Shown piece after piece: positions 26,512 to 34,889 of a stretch of 64,000 bases of DNA. The stretch is from Streptomyces sp. Its GTDB lineage: Bacteria > Actinomycetota > Actinomycetes > Streptomycetales > Streptomycetaceae. A program made the position numbers and the translations under genes. The stretch lies in the NCBI RefSeq assembly GCF_019510245.1, contig NZ_JAEKKT010000119.1:62001-126000 (forward strand). The letters are read 5' to 3'. Under the pieces are notes generated by a model. The model was given only the letters and a program-made list of their open reading frames with translations, had not been told where the DNA came from and searched no databases. Numbering within the stretch: the stretch's first letter is position 1; the number at the start of each line of letters is the position of its first letter.

Positions 26512-27006
26512 GAGGAGGAGGACCTCGGCCGGGACGTGGCGCTCACCGTCGCCCGGCACCTGGTGGTGTTCCTGCGCAGGCCCGGCAACCAGGCGCAGTT
26601 CAGCGCCCAGCTCGCCGCCCAGACCGCACAGCGTGCACCGCTGCGGGAGGTCCAGCTGGGGGCACCTCCCACGCCCTTCAGGCAGTGGGGGAGGATCACC
26701 GAGCACCCGGACGACGACCTGAGCGTCGAGGCCCTGGCCGCCCGCGCGGCGCTCTCGCCCCGGCACTTCGCCCGCGCCTTCCAGGCCGAGACCGGGACGA
26801 CGCCCGGCCGCTACGTCGACCGGGTCCGGCTGGAACACGCCCGCCGGCTCCTGGAGGACACCGGCGACGGCGTCGAGGGCGTCTCCCGCGCCAGCGGCTA
26901 CGGCACGCCCGAGGCGATGCGCCGCGCCTTCCTCAGGGTCCTCGGCACGACCCCCGCCGAATACCGGCGCAGGTTCAGCCCGGCCACCGCAGGCCCGCCC
27001 CGTTAG
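26512..27006 (+). pseudogene. C-terminal half of a GlxA/AraC-type regulator
   Basis: The frame reads EEDLGRDVALTVARHLVVFL and RRPGNQAQFSAQLAAQTAQR, then DLSVEALAARAALSPRHFAR, FQAETGTTPGRYVDRVRLEHARRLL and GYGTPEAMRRAFLRVLGTTPAEYRRRF, which is the end of the DJ-1-like domain and the whole AraC helix-turn-helix pair of GlxA-type regulators (normally about 320 residues). The first 160 residues and the start are missing. A 39-base palindromic element (26656-26694) adds 13 in-frame residues where intact relatives read REVQQW. A PfpI gene follows by eight bases, the usual partner. Confidence 0.75.
26656..26694 (+). repeat. Palindromic mini-element inserted in the regulator remnant
   Basis: Begins CTGGGGGCACCTCCC and ends GGCAGTGGGGGAGG; CTCCCACGCC can pair with GGCAGTGGGGGAG. 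It resembles the nested unit at 15039-15070 (CTGGGGG...GGGGGAG). Length 39 bases keeps the frame open, encoding LGAPPTPFRQWGR. Confidence 0.6.
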
Positions 27007-27013
27007 GAGAGCC

Positions 27014-27664
27014 ATGCAGATCGCGATCGCCCTCTACGACCGTTTCACCGCCCTCGACGCCGTGGGGCCCTACGAGACCCTGAGCCGGATCCCGGGCTCG
27101 GAGATCGTCTTCGTGGCCGAGGAGACCGGCCCCGTCCGCACCGACAACGGGCAGCTCGCCCCGACCGCGGGGAAGACCTTCGCCGAGGTGCCGCACCCCG
27201 ATGTCGTGGTCGTCCCCGGCGGCCCCGGCCAGACCGCGCGGATGACGGACCGGGCCCTCCTGGACTGGATCCGCACCGTCGACACCACCAGCACCTGGAC
27301 GACCTCCGTCTGCACCGGCTCCCTGCTGCTCGCAGCCGCCGGCCTCCTGGAAGGCCGCCGCGCCACCTCGCACTGGCTGGCCCTCGACGAGCTGCGCGGG
27401 TTCGGCGCCGAGCCGACCGGGGAGCGGGTGGTCACCGACGGCAAGTACGTCACCGCGGCCGGTGTCTCCGCCGGCATCGACATGGGTCTCGCCCTGGTCG
27501 GCCGCATCTCCGGGGACGCGGTCGCCCAGGCAGTCCAGCTCGGGATCGAGTACGACCCGCAGCCGCCCTACGACGCGGGCTCCCCGCGGAAGGCGCCCGC
27601 CGAGGTCGTCGGCCTGCTCCGCTCGATGAGCCGGTTCATCCTCGGGGCGGAATCGCCCACGTGA
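27014..27664 (+). CDS. DJ-1/PfpI family protein
   Basis: 216 residues, one DJ-1/PfpI domain. MQIAIALYDRFTALDAVGPYE is the standard start of this subgroup, VVVVPGGPGQ the middle strand, and SVCTGSLLLAAAGLLEGRRATSHW carries the nucleophile-elbow Cys near 101 and the following His. The subgroup includes isonitrile hydratase-like and amidase-like proteins; the exact reaction is unknown. GGAGAG lies just before the ATG. It belonged to an operon with the regulator that is now truncated upstream, so its expression may be altered. Its last 29 bases overlap the convergent enoyl-CoA hydratase gene. Confidence 0.87.
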   Translation: MQIAIALYDRFTALDAVGPYETLSRIPGSEIVFVAEETGPVRTDNGQLAPTAGKTFAEVPHPDVVVVPGGPGQTARMTDRALLDWIRTVDTTSTWTTSVCTGSLLLAAAGLLEGRRATSHWLALDELRGFGAEPTGERVVTDGKYVTAAGVSAGIDMGLALVGRISGDAVAQAVQLGIEYDPQPPYDAGSPRKAPAEVVGLLRSMSRFILGAESPT

Positions 27665-28391
27665 ACCGCGGCTCGCGCCGCTCCAGGAACGCGGCGACGC
27701 CCTCGGCGGTGTCGCCGCTGCCGCGGGCCTGCTCCGCCCAGTGCGCGTCCCGGTCCGCGCGGCCGTTCGCGAACTCCTTGGCGGCGGCCTGCGTCAGCTG
27801 CGAGCGGGCGGCCAGGATCCTGGTGAACTCGGCCACCCGCTTGTCCAGTTCGCCCTCCGGCAGCACCTCGTCGACCAGACCGGTGCGCAGCGCCCGCTCC
27901 GTGTCGATCAACTCGCCGGAGAAGAGGAGGTACTTGGTCGCGGCCGGGCCGACCAGGGACACCAGGCGGCGGGTCGAGGCGGCCGGGTAGACGATGCCGA
28001 GCTTGGCCGGTGTCACCCCGAACAGCGCGCCCTCCTCCGCGAACCGCAGGTCGCAGGCGGCGGCGAGCTGCGAGCCGCCGCCGACACAGTGGCCGCGCAC
28101 CGCGGCGAGGGTCGGCTTGGGAAACGCGGCGAGGGCCTCTTCGGCGGCGACGGCGAGGGACTGCGCCTCGGCGGGGGAGCCCCGGAGGGTGGAGATGTCG
28201 GCGCCGGCGCAGAAGGTGCCGCCCTCGCCGGTGAGCACGAGGACCCGCACGGCGGGGTCGGCCGCGAGGGTGTCGAGGAGCGGCGGGAGGGCGCGCCACA
28301 TCTGCGCGGTCATCGCGTTGCGTTTGGCGGGGTTGCGGATGACGACCGTGGCAACGGCGTTTCCGACCTGGTGGTCGAGACGGGGCTCCAT
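27636..28391 (-). CDS. Enoyl-CoA hydratase/isomerase family protein
   Basis: 251 residues, a single crotonase fold. Oxyanion-hole parts: LTGEGGTFCAGADISTLRG (about 54-72) and AVRGHCVGGGSQLAAACDLR (about 98-117). The catalytic Glu region reads FGVTPAKLGIVYPAASTRRL, where one of the two Glu of true hydratases appears absent, so hydration may not be its reaction; isomerase or hydrolase activity is possible. ATG 28391 begins MEPRLDHQVGNAVATV; further upstream the frame is open but not coding-like. No acyl-CoA partner genes are adjacent. Confidence 0.85.
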   Translation of the reverse strand: MEPRLDHQVGNAVATVVIRNPAKRNAMTAQMWRALPPLLDTLAADPAVRVLVLTGEGGTFCAGADISTLRGSPAEAQSLAVAAEEALAAFPKPTLAAVRGHCVGGGSQLAAACDLRFAEEGALFGVTPAKLGIVYPAASTRRLVSLVGPAATKYLLFSGELIDTERALRTGLVDEVLPEGELDKRVAEFTRILAARSQLTQAAAKEFANGRADRDAHWAEQARGSGDTAEGVAAFLERREPRFTWAIPPRG

Positions 28392-28636
28392 AGTGCGGGA
28401 TGGTATCCGCGCCCGCACTCGTCCACCTCGGAAAGTTCTCATACCCGTACAACCCGAATAGTTCGCGAAGTCGGCACCGAGGAGGGCAAGAGTCGTTCCA
28501 CAACTGACGTTGTCATACGCCAACGGTCAGATCCGCTCGATATTTGCTGACTTGTGTTCAGTCCTCCGGAGTGGAGGGGGTCGTTGCCAACACTCGACGT
28601 GTGGTGACAATCGAGCGCGAGGGTGGCGACCGGACG

Positions 28637-29131
28637 ATGGAGAACCACGGGCGCGGGCACGACCCGCGTCCAGAGGGAGGCGGCGCTCCGCCGCCGGATC
28701 CGCTGCCGTACGAAGGAATCTGGCGGTTCACCGCCGCCGCCGTGGACGCCTCGGTCCCGCAGGCGCGGCGCGCCGTACGGGACCTGCTCCAGCGCCAGGG
28801 CGTCCCGGTCTCGGAGGACCTGGTGTACGGGCTTTTGCTGATCGTCTCCGAGCTGGTCACCAACGCGGTCAAGCACGCGGCGCTGCTGTCGCCGGTGCTC
28901 GCCGTGGAGGTCGCCGTCGGCGCCGAGTGGGTGCGGGTGTCGGTGGAGGACAACCACCCCTACCGCCCGACCGCCCTGGAGGCCGACCACGGGCAGACCG
29001 GCGGCCGGGGGCTGCTGCTGGTGCGGGAGGTGGCCCGGGAGGCGGGCGGGGTCGTGGACGTGGAGCACACGTCGAGTGGCGGCAAGGTGATCTGGGCCGC
29101 CCTGCCGCTCAAACCCGCGACGCTGCCGTGA
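28637..29131 (+). CDS. RsbW-like anti-sigma factor / GHKL ATPase
   Basis: 164 residues. A 25-residue polar leader is followed by FTAAAVDASVPQARRAVRDL, the N-box VSELVTNAVKHA (about 74-85), VSVEDNHPYRP (divergent G1) and GGRGLLLVREVARE (G2, about 118-131). This is the stand-alone HATPase_c type abundant in Streptomyces, related to RsbW/SpoIIAB Ser/Thr kinases that hold SigB-like factors. Binding of an anti-anti-sigma partner is a family expectation; none is encoded nearby. ATG 28637 follows GAGGGTGG; TTGCCA and ACAATC with a 17-base spacer lie about 20 bases further up. Confidence 0.85.
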   Translation: MENHGRGHDPRPEGGGAPPPDPLPYEGIWRFTAAAVDASVPQARRAVRDLLQRQGVPVSEDLVYGLLLIVSELVTNAVKHAALLSPVLAVEVAVGAEWVRVSVEDNHPYRPTALEADHGQTGGRGLLLVREVAREAGGVVDVEHTSSGGKVIWAALPLKPATLP

Positions 29132-29158
29132 GGCCTCGCGAAGATTCCGTGCGGATTC

Positions 29159-29752
29159 TCACCAGCCGGCGGACGGGCCCGTCAGCTCCCTGACCGCCGG
29201 GCGGGCCGCGTCCAGCACGGTCATGAACCAGGACGAGAAGGTGTCCCGGGCGTGCCGCTCGGCCAGCTCGGCGGCCGTCACGAAGACGGTCGCCTCGACC
29301 TCCGCCGGGTCCGGTGCGAGCGGCGCCTGCACCATGCCGACGAACAGGTGGTTGAACTCCTGCTCGACCAGGCCGGAGGCCGGGTCCGGGTGGTTGTAGC
29401 GGACCGTGCCCGCCTCGGCGAGCAGCGACGGGGAGACCCCCAGCTCCTCGAAGGTCCGCCGGGCCGCCGCCGCGAAGGGCGCCTCGCCGGGGTAGGGGTG
29501 GCCGCAGCAGGTGTTGGACCACACACCGGGGGAGTGGTACTTGCCCAGGGCCCGCTGCTGGAGCAGCAGCCTGCCGTGTTCGTCGAAGAGGAAGACGGAG
29601 AACGCCCGGTGCAGCTGCCCGGGGGGCTGATGCGCGGCCAGCTTCTCCGCGGTGCCGATGGTCACACCCTTCTCGTCGACGAGTTCAAGGAAAATCGCGT
29701 CTGCGGTCCCTTCCGACGTGCTGTGCGTCGCGGTGGCAGGTGTGATCGGCAT
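29159..29752 (-). CDS. idi: Type I isopentenyl-diphosphate delta-isomerase
   Basis: 197 residues. It interconverts IPP and DMAPP, the step that supplies allylic primers for the polyprenyl synthase in the hopanoid cluster 12 kb away. Seen: LHRAFSVFLFDEHGRLLLQQRA, SNTCCGHPYPGE with the catalytic Cys, the Nudix-type helix RRTFEELG with Glu ligands, and EQEFNHLFVG with Tyr/Glu region. ATG 29752 is preceded by AAGGA with ideal spacing (an ATG two codons upstream is worse placed). From memory it equals SCO6750. Together with dxs and ispG this locus gathers much of isoprenoid supply. Confidence 0.94.
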   Translation of the reverse strand: MPITPATATHSTSEGTADAIFLELVDEKGVTIGTAEKLAAHQPPGQLHRAFSVFLFDEHGRLLLQQRALGKYHSPGVWSNTCCGHPYPGEAPFAAAARRTFEELGVSPSLLAEAGTVRYNHPDPASGLVEQEFNHLFVGMVQAPLAPDPAEVEATVFVTAAELAERHARDTFSSWFMTVLDAARPAVRELTGPSAGW

Positions 29753-29957
29753 ACCCATCCTTCGCCTCGGTCTTCGCACCAAGTCTGCCGTACGAATCCG
29801 ACACTCCCGGCACTTCCCGGCGCGGGGCACGCCGGAAGAGGGACCCGGTACTTGATCGTGCCCTACGGGTGCGGGAGGGAACCGTCCGGGGGTCTCGAAC
29901 ACAAGGACGCCGGGGGAGTGCGGAGCGCTGCGTTCCGGGACCCCGGGCGGGACGGGG

Positions 29958-30899
29958 TCAGTGGCAGAGCCGGGCCTCGTGCTCCGCGTGCCCGCCCGGT
30001 TCCAGCTGGAAGGTGCAGTGCTCCACGTCGAAGTGGTGGCCCAGGCAGCCCTGCAGCTCGTGCAGCATCTTCTCGTGGCCGATGGCGCTCAGCACGTCCG
30101 AGCGGACCACCACGTGCGCCGACAGCACCGGCATCCCCGAGGTGATCGTCCAGGCGTGCAGATCGTGGACGTCCTCCACGCCGTCCAGCGCCAGGATGTG
30201 CGACCGCACCTGCGTCATGTCGACGCCCCGCGGCGCCGCCTCCAGCAGGACGTCCAGGGTCTCGCGCAGCAGCTTCAGCGTCCTCGGCACGATCATCAGG
30301 CCGATGACCAGCGAGGCGATCGGGTCGGCCGCCTGCCAGCCGGTGGTCAGGATCACCACGGCCGAGATCAGCACCGCCAGCGAGCCCAGCGCGTCGGCCG
30401 CCACCTCCAGGAAGGCGCCGCGCACGTTCAGGCTCTCCTGCTGGCCGCGCACCAGCAGTGTGAGCGAGATCATGTTGGCGACCAGGCCGATCAGGCCGAA
30501 CACGATCATCTGGCCGCCGTGCGTGTCCGCGGGCGTGAGGAACCGCTGGACCGCCTCGTACAGCACGTAGCCGCCGACCACGAGCAGCAGCAGGCAGTTC
30601 GCCAGGGCGGCGAGGATCTCGGCCCGGGCGAGGCCGAAGGTGCGGTTGGTGCTCGGCGGGCGGTTGGCGAAGTGGATCGCCAGCAGGGCCATGCCGAGGC
30701 CCAGGGCGTCGGTCGCCATGTGGGCCGCGTCCGCGATCAGCGCGAGCGAGTCGGCCACCAGGCCGCCGGCGATCTCGACCACCATCACCCCGAGGGTGAT
30801 GGCGAGCGCCACCCGGAGCCGGCCGCGGTACGCCGCCGCGGCCGTGCCGGTGGGCGGCGCGTGGCTGTGCCCGTGGCCGTGGTCGTGCCCTGCCCCCAT
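29958..30899 (-). CDS. Cation diffusion facilitator (CzcD/ZitB-like metal exporter)
   Basis: 313 residues. A His-rich N-terminus (GHDHGHGHSHA) precedes six membrane helices. Helix 2 carries the metal site in SLALIADAAHMATDALGLGMALLA (HxxxD) and helix 5 its partner FLEVAADALGSLAVLISA (Asp x3 Asp). The C-terminal cytoplasmic domain (about 205-313) includes LHAWTITSGMPVLSAHVVV, typical of CDF proteins, and a His-containing end. It should export Zn, Co or related divalent cations with proton exchange. The frame starts at ATG 30899. Independent of its neighbours; divergent from the polyol-polymer genes. Confidence 0.93.
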   Translation of the reverse strand: MGAGHDHGHGHSHAPPTGTAAAAYRGRLRVALAITLGVMVVEIAGGLVADSLALIADAAHMATDALGLGMALLAIHFANRPPSTNRTFGLARAEILAALANCLLLLVVGGYVLYEAVQRFLTPADTHGGQMIVFGLIGLVANMISLTLLVRGQQESLNVRGAFLEVAADALGSLAVLISAVVILTTGWQAADPIASLVIGLMIVPRTLKLLRETLDVLLEAAPRGVDMTQVRSHILALDGVEDVHDLHAWTITSGMPVLSAHVVVRSDVLSAIGHEKMLHELQGCLGHHFDVEHCTFQLEPGGHAEHEARLCH

Positions 30900-31324
30900 G
30901 AGATACGCCTCCTGATGTTCGCCCGGGATGACAGTGAACTACGGGTGGGGGGTATCCGGCAACGCGGCACTGAACACCGTTGTCATGTGCCCTGACCTGC
31001 GGAAACGAACCCCAGGTCAGGGCACCCTCAGTTACTTTGCGTGCTGGACCGGGGCCGACGGGTCACCGGCCGCGCCGCCCTGCGTCGTTGTCCCGGATGT
31101 CCGGTCTGCGAGCGCCATTTGTGAGCCGGGGCCCGGATCGCGGATGATGATCTCGGCAAAGGCAGGGGCAGGGCGGGCCGACCGTGCCGTGAACGGCCGG
31201 TGAACAAGCAGTCCTCACCATCCGATAACCTCTGCCGAATGCTTTCCGGGGGCCACCAGGCACACCACGCCCCACCACGCAGGAGACCGGCGCCCGGACG
31301 CCGGCACCCAGGGAGTGAGTTCGG
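30900..31324. other. Divergent intergenic region with a long perfect stem-loop
   Basis: About 425 bases between the metal exporter and the CDP-alcohol phosphotransferase gene. Its main feature is the 12-base inverted repeat GTGCCCTGACCT (30987-30998) and AGGTCAGGGCAC (31014-31025), loop 15 bases, no T-tract. The rest is ordinary GC-rich sequence; I found no ORF with a good start. Confidence 0.6.
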
Positions 31325-33091
31325 TTGTCGACCGCCATCGTCACCGGTCCGCCGGTGCCCGGATCGTCACTGGAGAGCGATCTGCGGGAGCTCGGCTTCG
31401 AGGTGCGGGCGGCGTCGGACACCGCCGAGACCGAGGCCCTGCTCGCGGCCGTGCCCGACGGCCGGCGGGTCGCCGTCGTCGACGCCCGCTTCGTCGGCCA
31501 TCTGCACGCGCTGCGCCTCGGCCTCACCGACCCGCGCTTCCCGCTCGCCGCGATCCCCGGCGCCGTCACCGCCCAGCCCGCCGGCCGTCAGGCCCTGAGC
31601 CGGGCGCTGGCCCGGGAGGCAGCCGCGGGCGGCAGCACCGACCTGGCGGTCGACCACCTCGTCACCGCCCTGGACGCCGACGTCCACCGCCCCGAGCTGG
31701 GCAGCCTGGTCGCCGCCGTCCCCGCCGACCCGCAGGCCCGCAACGAGGCGCGGCAGGCCGTCGCCGCCGTGGACGACGAGGCCGTACGCCTGAAGTCGGC
31801 CGTGAAGTCCCGCGACGGGTTCTTCACCACCTTCTTCATCAGCCCGTACTCCCGCTACATCGCCCGCTGGTGCGCCCGGCGCGGACTGACCCCCAACCAG
31901 GTCACCACCGCCTCGCTGCTCACCGCCCTGATCGCCGCGAGCTGCGCGGCGACGGGCACGCGCGCGGGGTTCGTCGCCGCCGGCGTCCTGCTCATCGCGT
32001 CCTTCGTCCTGGACTGCACGGACGGCCAGCTCGCCCGCTACTCCCTCCAGTACTCCACCCTCGGCGCCTGGCTGGACGCCACCTTCGACCGGGCCAAGGA
32101 GTACGCCTACTACGCCGGTCTGGCGCTGGGTGCCGCGCGGGGCGGCGACGACGTGTGGGCCCTCGCCCTGGGCGCGATGATCCTGCAGACCTGCCGGCAC
32201 GTGGTCGACTTCTCCTTCAACGAGGCCAACCACGACGCCACCGCCAACACCAGCCCCACCGCCGCGCTCTCCGACCGGCTCGACAGCGTCGGCTGGACGG
32301 TCTGGGTGCGCCGGATGATAGTCCTGCCCATCGGCGAACGATGGGCACTGATAGCCGTCCTCACGGCCGCCACCACCCCGCGGATCACCTTCTGGGTGCT
32401 GCTCGCCGGCTGCGCCCTCGCCGCCACGTACACCACGGCCGGGCGGGTGCTGCGGTCGCTGACCCGGAAGGCGAAGCGTACCGACCGGGCGGCGACGGCA
32501 CTGGCCGACCTGGCGGACAACGGTCCCCTCGCCGGACTGGTCTCCCGTGTACTGCCCGCCGCATGGGGCTCCCCGTTCCTGGTGGCGCTCGGCGGCGTGG
32601 CGATTCTCGGCGCGTCCCTCTTCTCCGGTGTGACCTGGGCCCCGGTCGCGGGTGCCGTCGTCTACGCCCTCGCCTCCGGCCAGGCCCTCGCCCGCCCCCT
32701 CAAGGGCGCCCTCGACTGGCTGGTCCCGCCCCTCTTCCGGGCCGCCGAATACGGCACCGTCCTCGTCCTCGCAAGCAAATCCGGGGTGAACGGAGCCCTC
32801 CCTGCGGCTTTCGGCCTGGTGGCCGCCGTCGCCTACCATCACTACGACACGGTGTACCGCATCCGCGGCGACGCCGGGGCGCCGCCGGCCTGGCTGGTAC
32901 GCGCCATCGGGGGGCAGGAAGGGCGGACGCTGCTCGTCACCGTCCTGGCCGCGGTGCTCACCGCCGCGCAGTTCCAGGCCGCGCTCACGGTCCTCGCCGT
33001 GGTCGTGGCCGGGCTGGTGCTCGTCGAGAGCATCCGCTTCTGGGTGTCCGCAGGGGCTCCCGCCGTACACGACGAAGGAGAACCCGCATGA
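31325..33091 (+). CDS. Large CDP-alcohol phosphotransferase with extra N- and C-terminal domains
   Basis: 588 residues. The catalytic core at about 160-260 contains the family motif D-x2-D-G-x2-A-R-x8-G-x3-D-x3-D (DCTDGQLARYSL, then GAWLDATFDRAKE) after RRGLTPNQVTTASLL, so it should displace CMP from a CDP-alcohol. Residues 1-140 form a soluble alpha/beta-like domain (AASDTAETEALLAAV; VAVVDARFVGHL; AAIPGAV) of unknown role. Residues about 370-580 add five or more membrane helices, probably the domain called DUF5941. TTG 31325 has GGGAG nine bases upstream. It is first in a run whose next start overlaps its stop (ATGA). Donor and acceptor are unknown. Confidence 0.85.
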   Translation: MSTAIVTGPPVPGSSLESDLRELGFEVRAASDTAETEALLAAVPDGRRVAVVDARFVGHLHALRLGLTDPRFPLAAIPGAVTAQPAGRQALSRALAREAAAGGSTDLAVDHLVTALDADVHRPELGSLVAAVPADPQARNEARQAVAAVDDEAVRLKSAVKSRDGFFTTFFISPYSRYIARWCARRGLTPNQVTTASLLTALIAASCAATGTRAGFVAAGVLLIASFVLDCTDGQLARYSLQYSTLGAWLDATFDRAKEYAYYAGLALGAARGGDDVWALALGAMILQTCRHVVDFSFNEANHDATANTSPTAALSDRLDSVGWTVWVRRMIVLPIGERWALIAVLTAATTPRITFWVLLAGCALAATYTTAGRVLRSLTRKAKRTDRAATALADLADNGPLAGLVSRVLPAAWGSPFLVALGGVAILGASLFSGVTWAPVAGAVVYALASGQALARPLKGALDWLVPPLFRAAEYGTVLVLASKSGVNGALPAAFGLVAAVAYHHYDTVYRIRGDAGAPPAWLVRAIGGQEGRTLLVTVLAAVLTAAQFQAALTVLAVVVAGLVLVESIRFWVSAGAPAVHDEGEPA

Positions 33092-33840
33092 TCGGCCTCG
33101 TGCTGGCGGCCGGCGCCGGACGGCGTCTGCGCCCCTACACCGACAGCCTGCCCAAGGCGCTGGTGCCGGTGGGGCCTGCCGGGATAGAGGACTCGATCAC
33201 GGTGCTCGACCTGACCCTCGGCAACTTCGCGGAGATCGGCCTGACCGAGGTCGCGATCATCGTCGGCTACCGCAAGGAGGCCGTCTACGAGCGCCAGGCG
33301 GACCTGGAGGCCAAGTACGGGCTCAAGCTCACCCTCATCGACAACGACAAGGCCGAGGAGTGGAACAACGCCTACTCCCTGTGGTGCGGCCGTGACGCCC
33401 TCAAGGACGGGGTGATCCTCGCCAACGGCGACACCGTGCACCCGGTCTCCGTCGAGAAGACGCTGCTCGCCGCCCGCGGCGAGGGCAGGCGGATCATCCT
33501 GGCCCTGGACACCGTGAAGTCCCTCGCGGACGAGGAGATGAAGGTCGTCGTCGACGCCGACAAGGGCATGACGAAGATCACCAAGCTGATGGACCCGGCC
33601 GAGGCCACCGGCGAGTACATCGGCGTCACCCTCATCGAGGGCGACGCCGCGCCCGAGCTGGCCGACGCGCTGAGGACGGTCTGGGAGACCGACCCGCAGC
33701 AGTTCTACGAGCACGGCTACCAGGAGCTGGTCAACCGCGGCTTCCGGATCGACGTCGCGCCCATCGGGGACGTCCGGTGGGTCGAGATCGACAACCACGA
33801 CGACCTCGCCCGGGGACGGGAGATCGCGTGCCAGTACTGA
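33088..33840 (+). CDS. Nucleotidyltransferase, probably a polyol-phosphate cytidylyltransferase
   Basis: 250 residues. LVLAAGAGRRLRPYTDSLPKAL at the start is the nucleotidyltransferase motif (LxAGxGxR...PK), with NGDTVHP as the metal-binding Asp segment near residue 115 and WVEIDNHDDLARG at the end. Overall shape resembles phosphocholine and inositol-1-phosphate cytidylyltransferases more than sugar-nucleotide enzymes with trimer domains. Next to two CDP-alcohol phosphotransferases, CTP is the likely nucleotide; the alcohol phosphate could be glycerol, inositol or another polyol. GAAGGAG precedes the ATG, and ATGA overlaps the upstream stop. Confidence 0.83.
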   Translation: MIGLVLAAGAGRRLRPYTDSLPKALVPVGPAGIEDSITVLDLTLGNFAEIGLTEVAIIVGYRKEAVYERQADLEAKYGLKLTLIDNDKAEEWNNAYSLWCGRDALKDGVILANGDTVHPVSVEKTLLAARGEGRRIILALDTVKSLADEEMKVVVDADKGMTKITKLMDPAEATGEYIGVTLIEGDAAPELADALRTVWETDPQQFYEHGYQELVNRGFRIDVAPIGDVRWVEIDNHDDLARGREIACQY

Positions 33841-34889
33841 CCCGGCTGATCCCCTCGCCGGTCGTCGTCGACATCCGCCCGGGTGCCCTCGACGACCTCG
33901 GCGCCGTCCTCGCCGACGAACGCATCTCGCACTCCGGCCGGCTCGCCGTCGCCGTCAGCGGCGGCTCCGGCTCGAAGCTGCGCGAGCGCGTCACGCCGAG
34001 CCTGCCGGGCGCCACCTGGTACGAGGTCGGGGGCGGCACGCTCGACGACGCGATCCGGCTGGCCGGCGAGATCAAGGCCGGCCACTACGACGCGGTCGTC
34101 GGCCTCGGCGGCGGCAAGATCATCGACTGTGCCAAGTTCGCGGCGGCCCGGGTGGGCCTCCCGCTGGTCGCCGTCCCCACGAACCTCGCCCACGACGGCC
34201 TGTGCTCGCCCGTCGCCACCCTCGACAACGACGCGGGCCGCGGGTCGTACGGCGTGCCGAACCCGATCGCGGTCCTCATCGACCTCGACGTCGTCCGGGA
34301 GGCCCCGGCGCGCTTCGTGCGCTCCGGGATCGGCGACGCCGTCTCCAACATCTCGGCGATCGCGGACTGGGAGCTGTCCCACCGCGTCACCGGCGAGAAG
34401 ATCGACGGTCTGGCGGCCGCCATGGCCCGGCAGGCCGGCGAGGCGGTGCTGCGCCACCCCGGCGGCATCGGCGAGAACGACTTCCTCCAGGTCCTCGCCG
34501 AGGCGCTGGTGCTCAGCGGGATCGCCATGTCGGTGTCGGGCGACTCCCGCCCGTCCTCCGGCGCCTGCCACGAGATCAACCACGCCTTCGACCTGCTCTT
34601 CCCGAGGCGTGCCGCCAGCCACGGCGAGCAGTGCGGACTCGGCGCGGCCTTCGCGATGTACCTGCGCGGGGCCCACGAGGAGTCCATGTACATGGCCGAT
34701 GTGCTGCGCCGGCACGGACTGCCGGTGCTGCCGGAGGAGATCGGCTTCACCGTGGACGAGTTCGTCCGGGTCGTCGAGTTCGCCCCGGAGACCCGGCCCG
34801 GCCGCTACACCATCCTCGAACACCTCGACCTCAAGACCCACCAGATCAAGGACTTCTACGTCGACTATGTCAAGGCCATCGGTAGCTGA
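33828..34889 (+). CDS. Iron-containing alcohol dehydrogenase family, glycerol-1-phosphate dehydrogenase-like
   Basis: 353 residues. GGG-binding region VVGLGGGKIIDCAKFAAARVGLP binds NAD(P). Metal ligands typical of G1P dehydrogenase are placed as expected: Asp in PTNLAHDGLCSP, His in SGACHEINHAF, His in ASHGEQCGLGA. Archaea use this enzyme to make sn-glycerol-1-phosphate from dihydroxyacetone phosphate; bacterial relatives (AraM) exist. GTG 33828 with GGGAG overlaps the upstream gene by 13 bases. A product usable by the neighbouring cytidylyltransferase is a natural inference, giving CDP-glycerol of archaeal stereochemistry or a related polyol; not proven. Confidence 0.83.
   Translation: MPVLTRLIPSPVVVDIRPGALDDLGAVLADERISHSGRLAVAVSGGSGSKLRERVTPSLPGATWYEVGGGTLDDAIRLAGEIKAGHYDAVVGLGGGKIIDCAKFAAARVGLPLVAVPTNLAHDGLCSPVATLDNDAGRGSYGVPNPIAVLIDLDVVREAPARFVRSGIGDAVSNISAIADWELSHRVTGEKIDGLAAAMARQAGEAVLRHPGGIGENDFLQVLAEALVLSGIAMSVSGDSRPSSGACHEINHAFDLLFPRRAASHGEQCGLGAAFAMYLRGAHEESMYMADVLRRHGLPVLPEEIGFTVDEFVRVVEFAPETRPGRYTILEHLDLKTHQIKDFYVDYVKAIGS

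Noticed and set aside
30985..31030. tRNA or tRNA fragment at the long stem-loop
   Set aside because: No cloverleaf: the D-arm, anticodon loop and GGTTCGA T-loop are missing.
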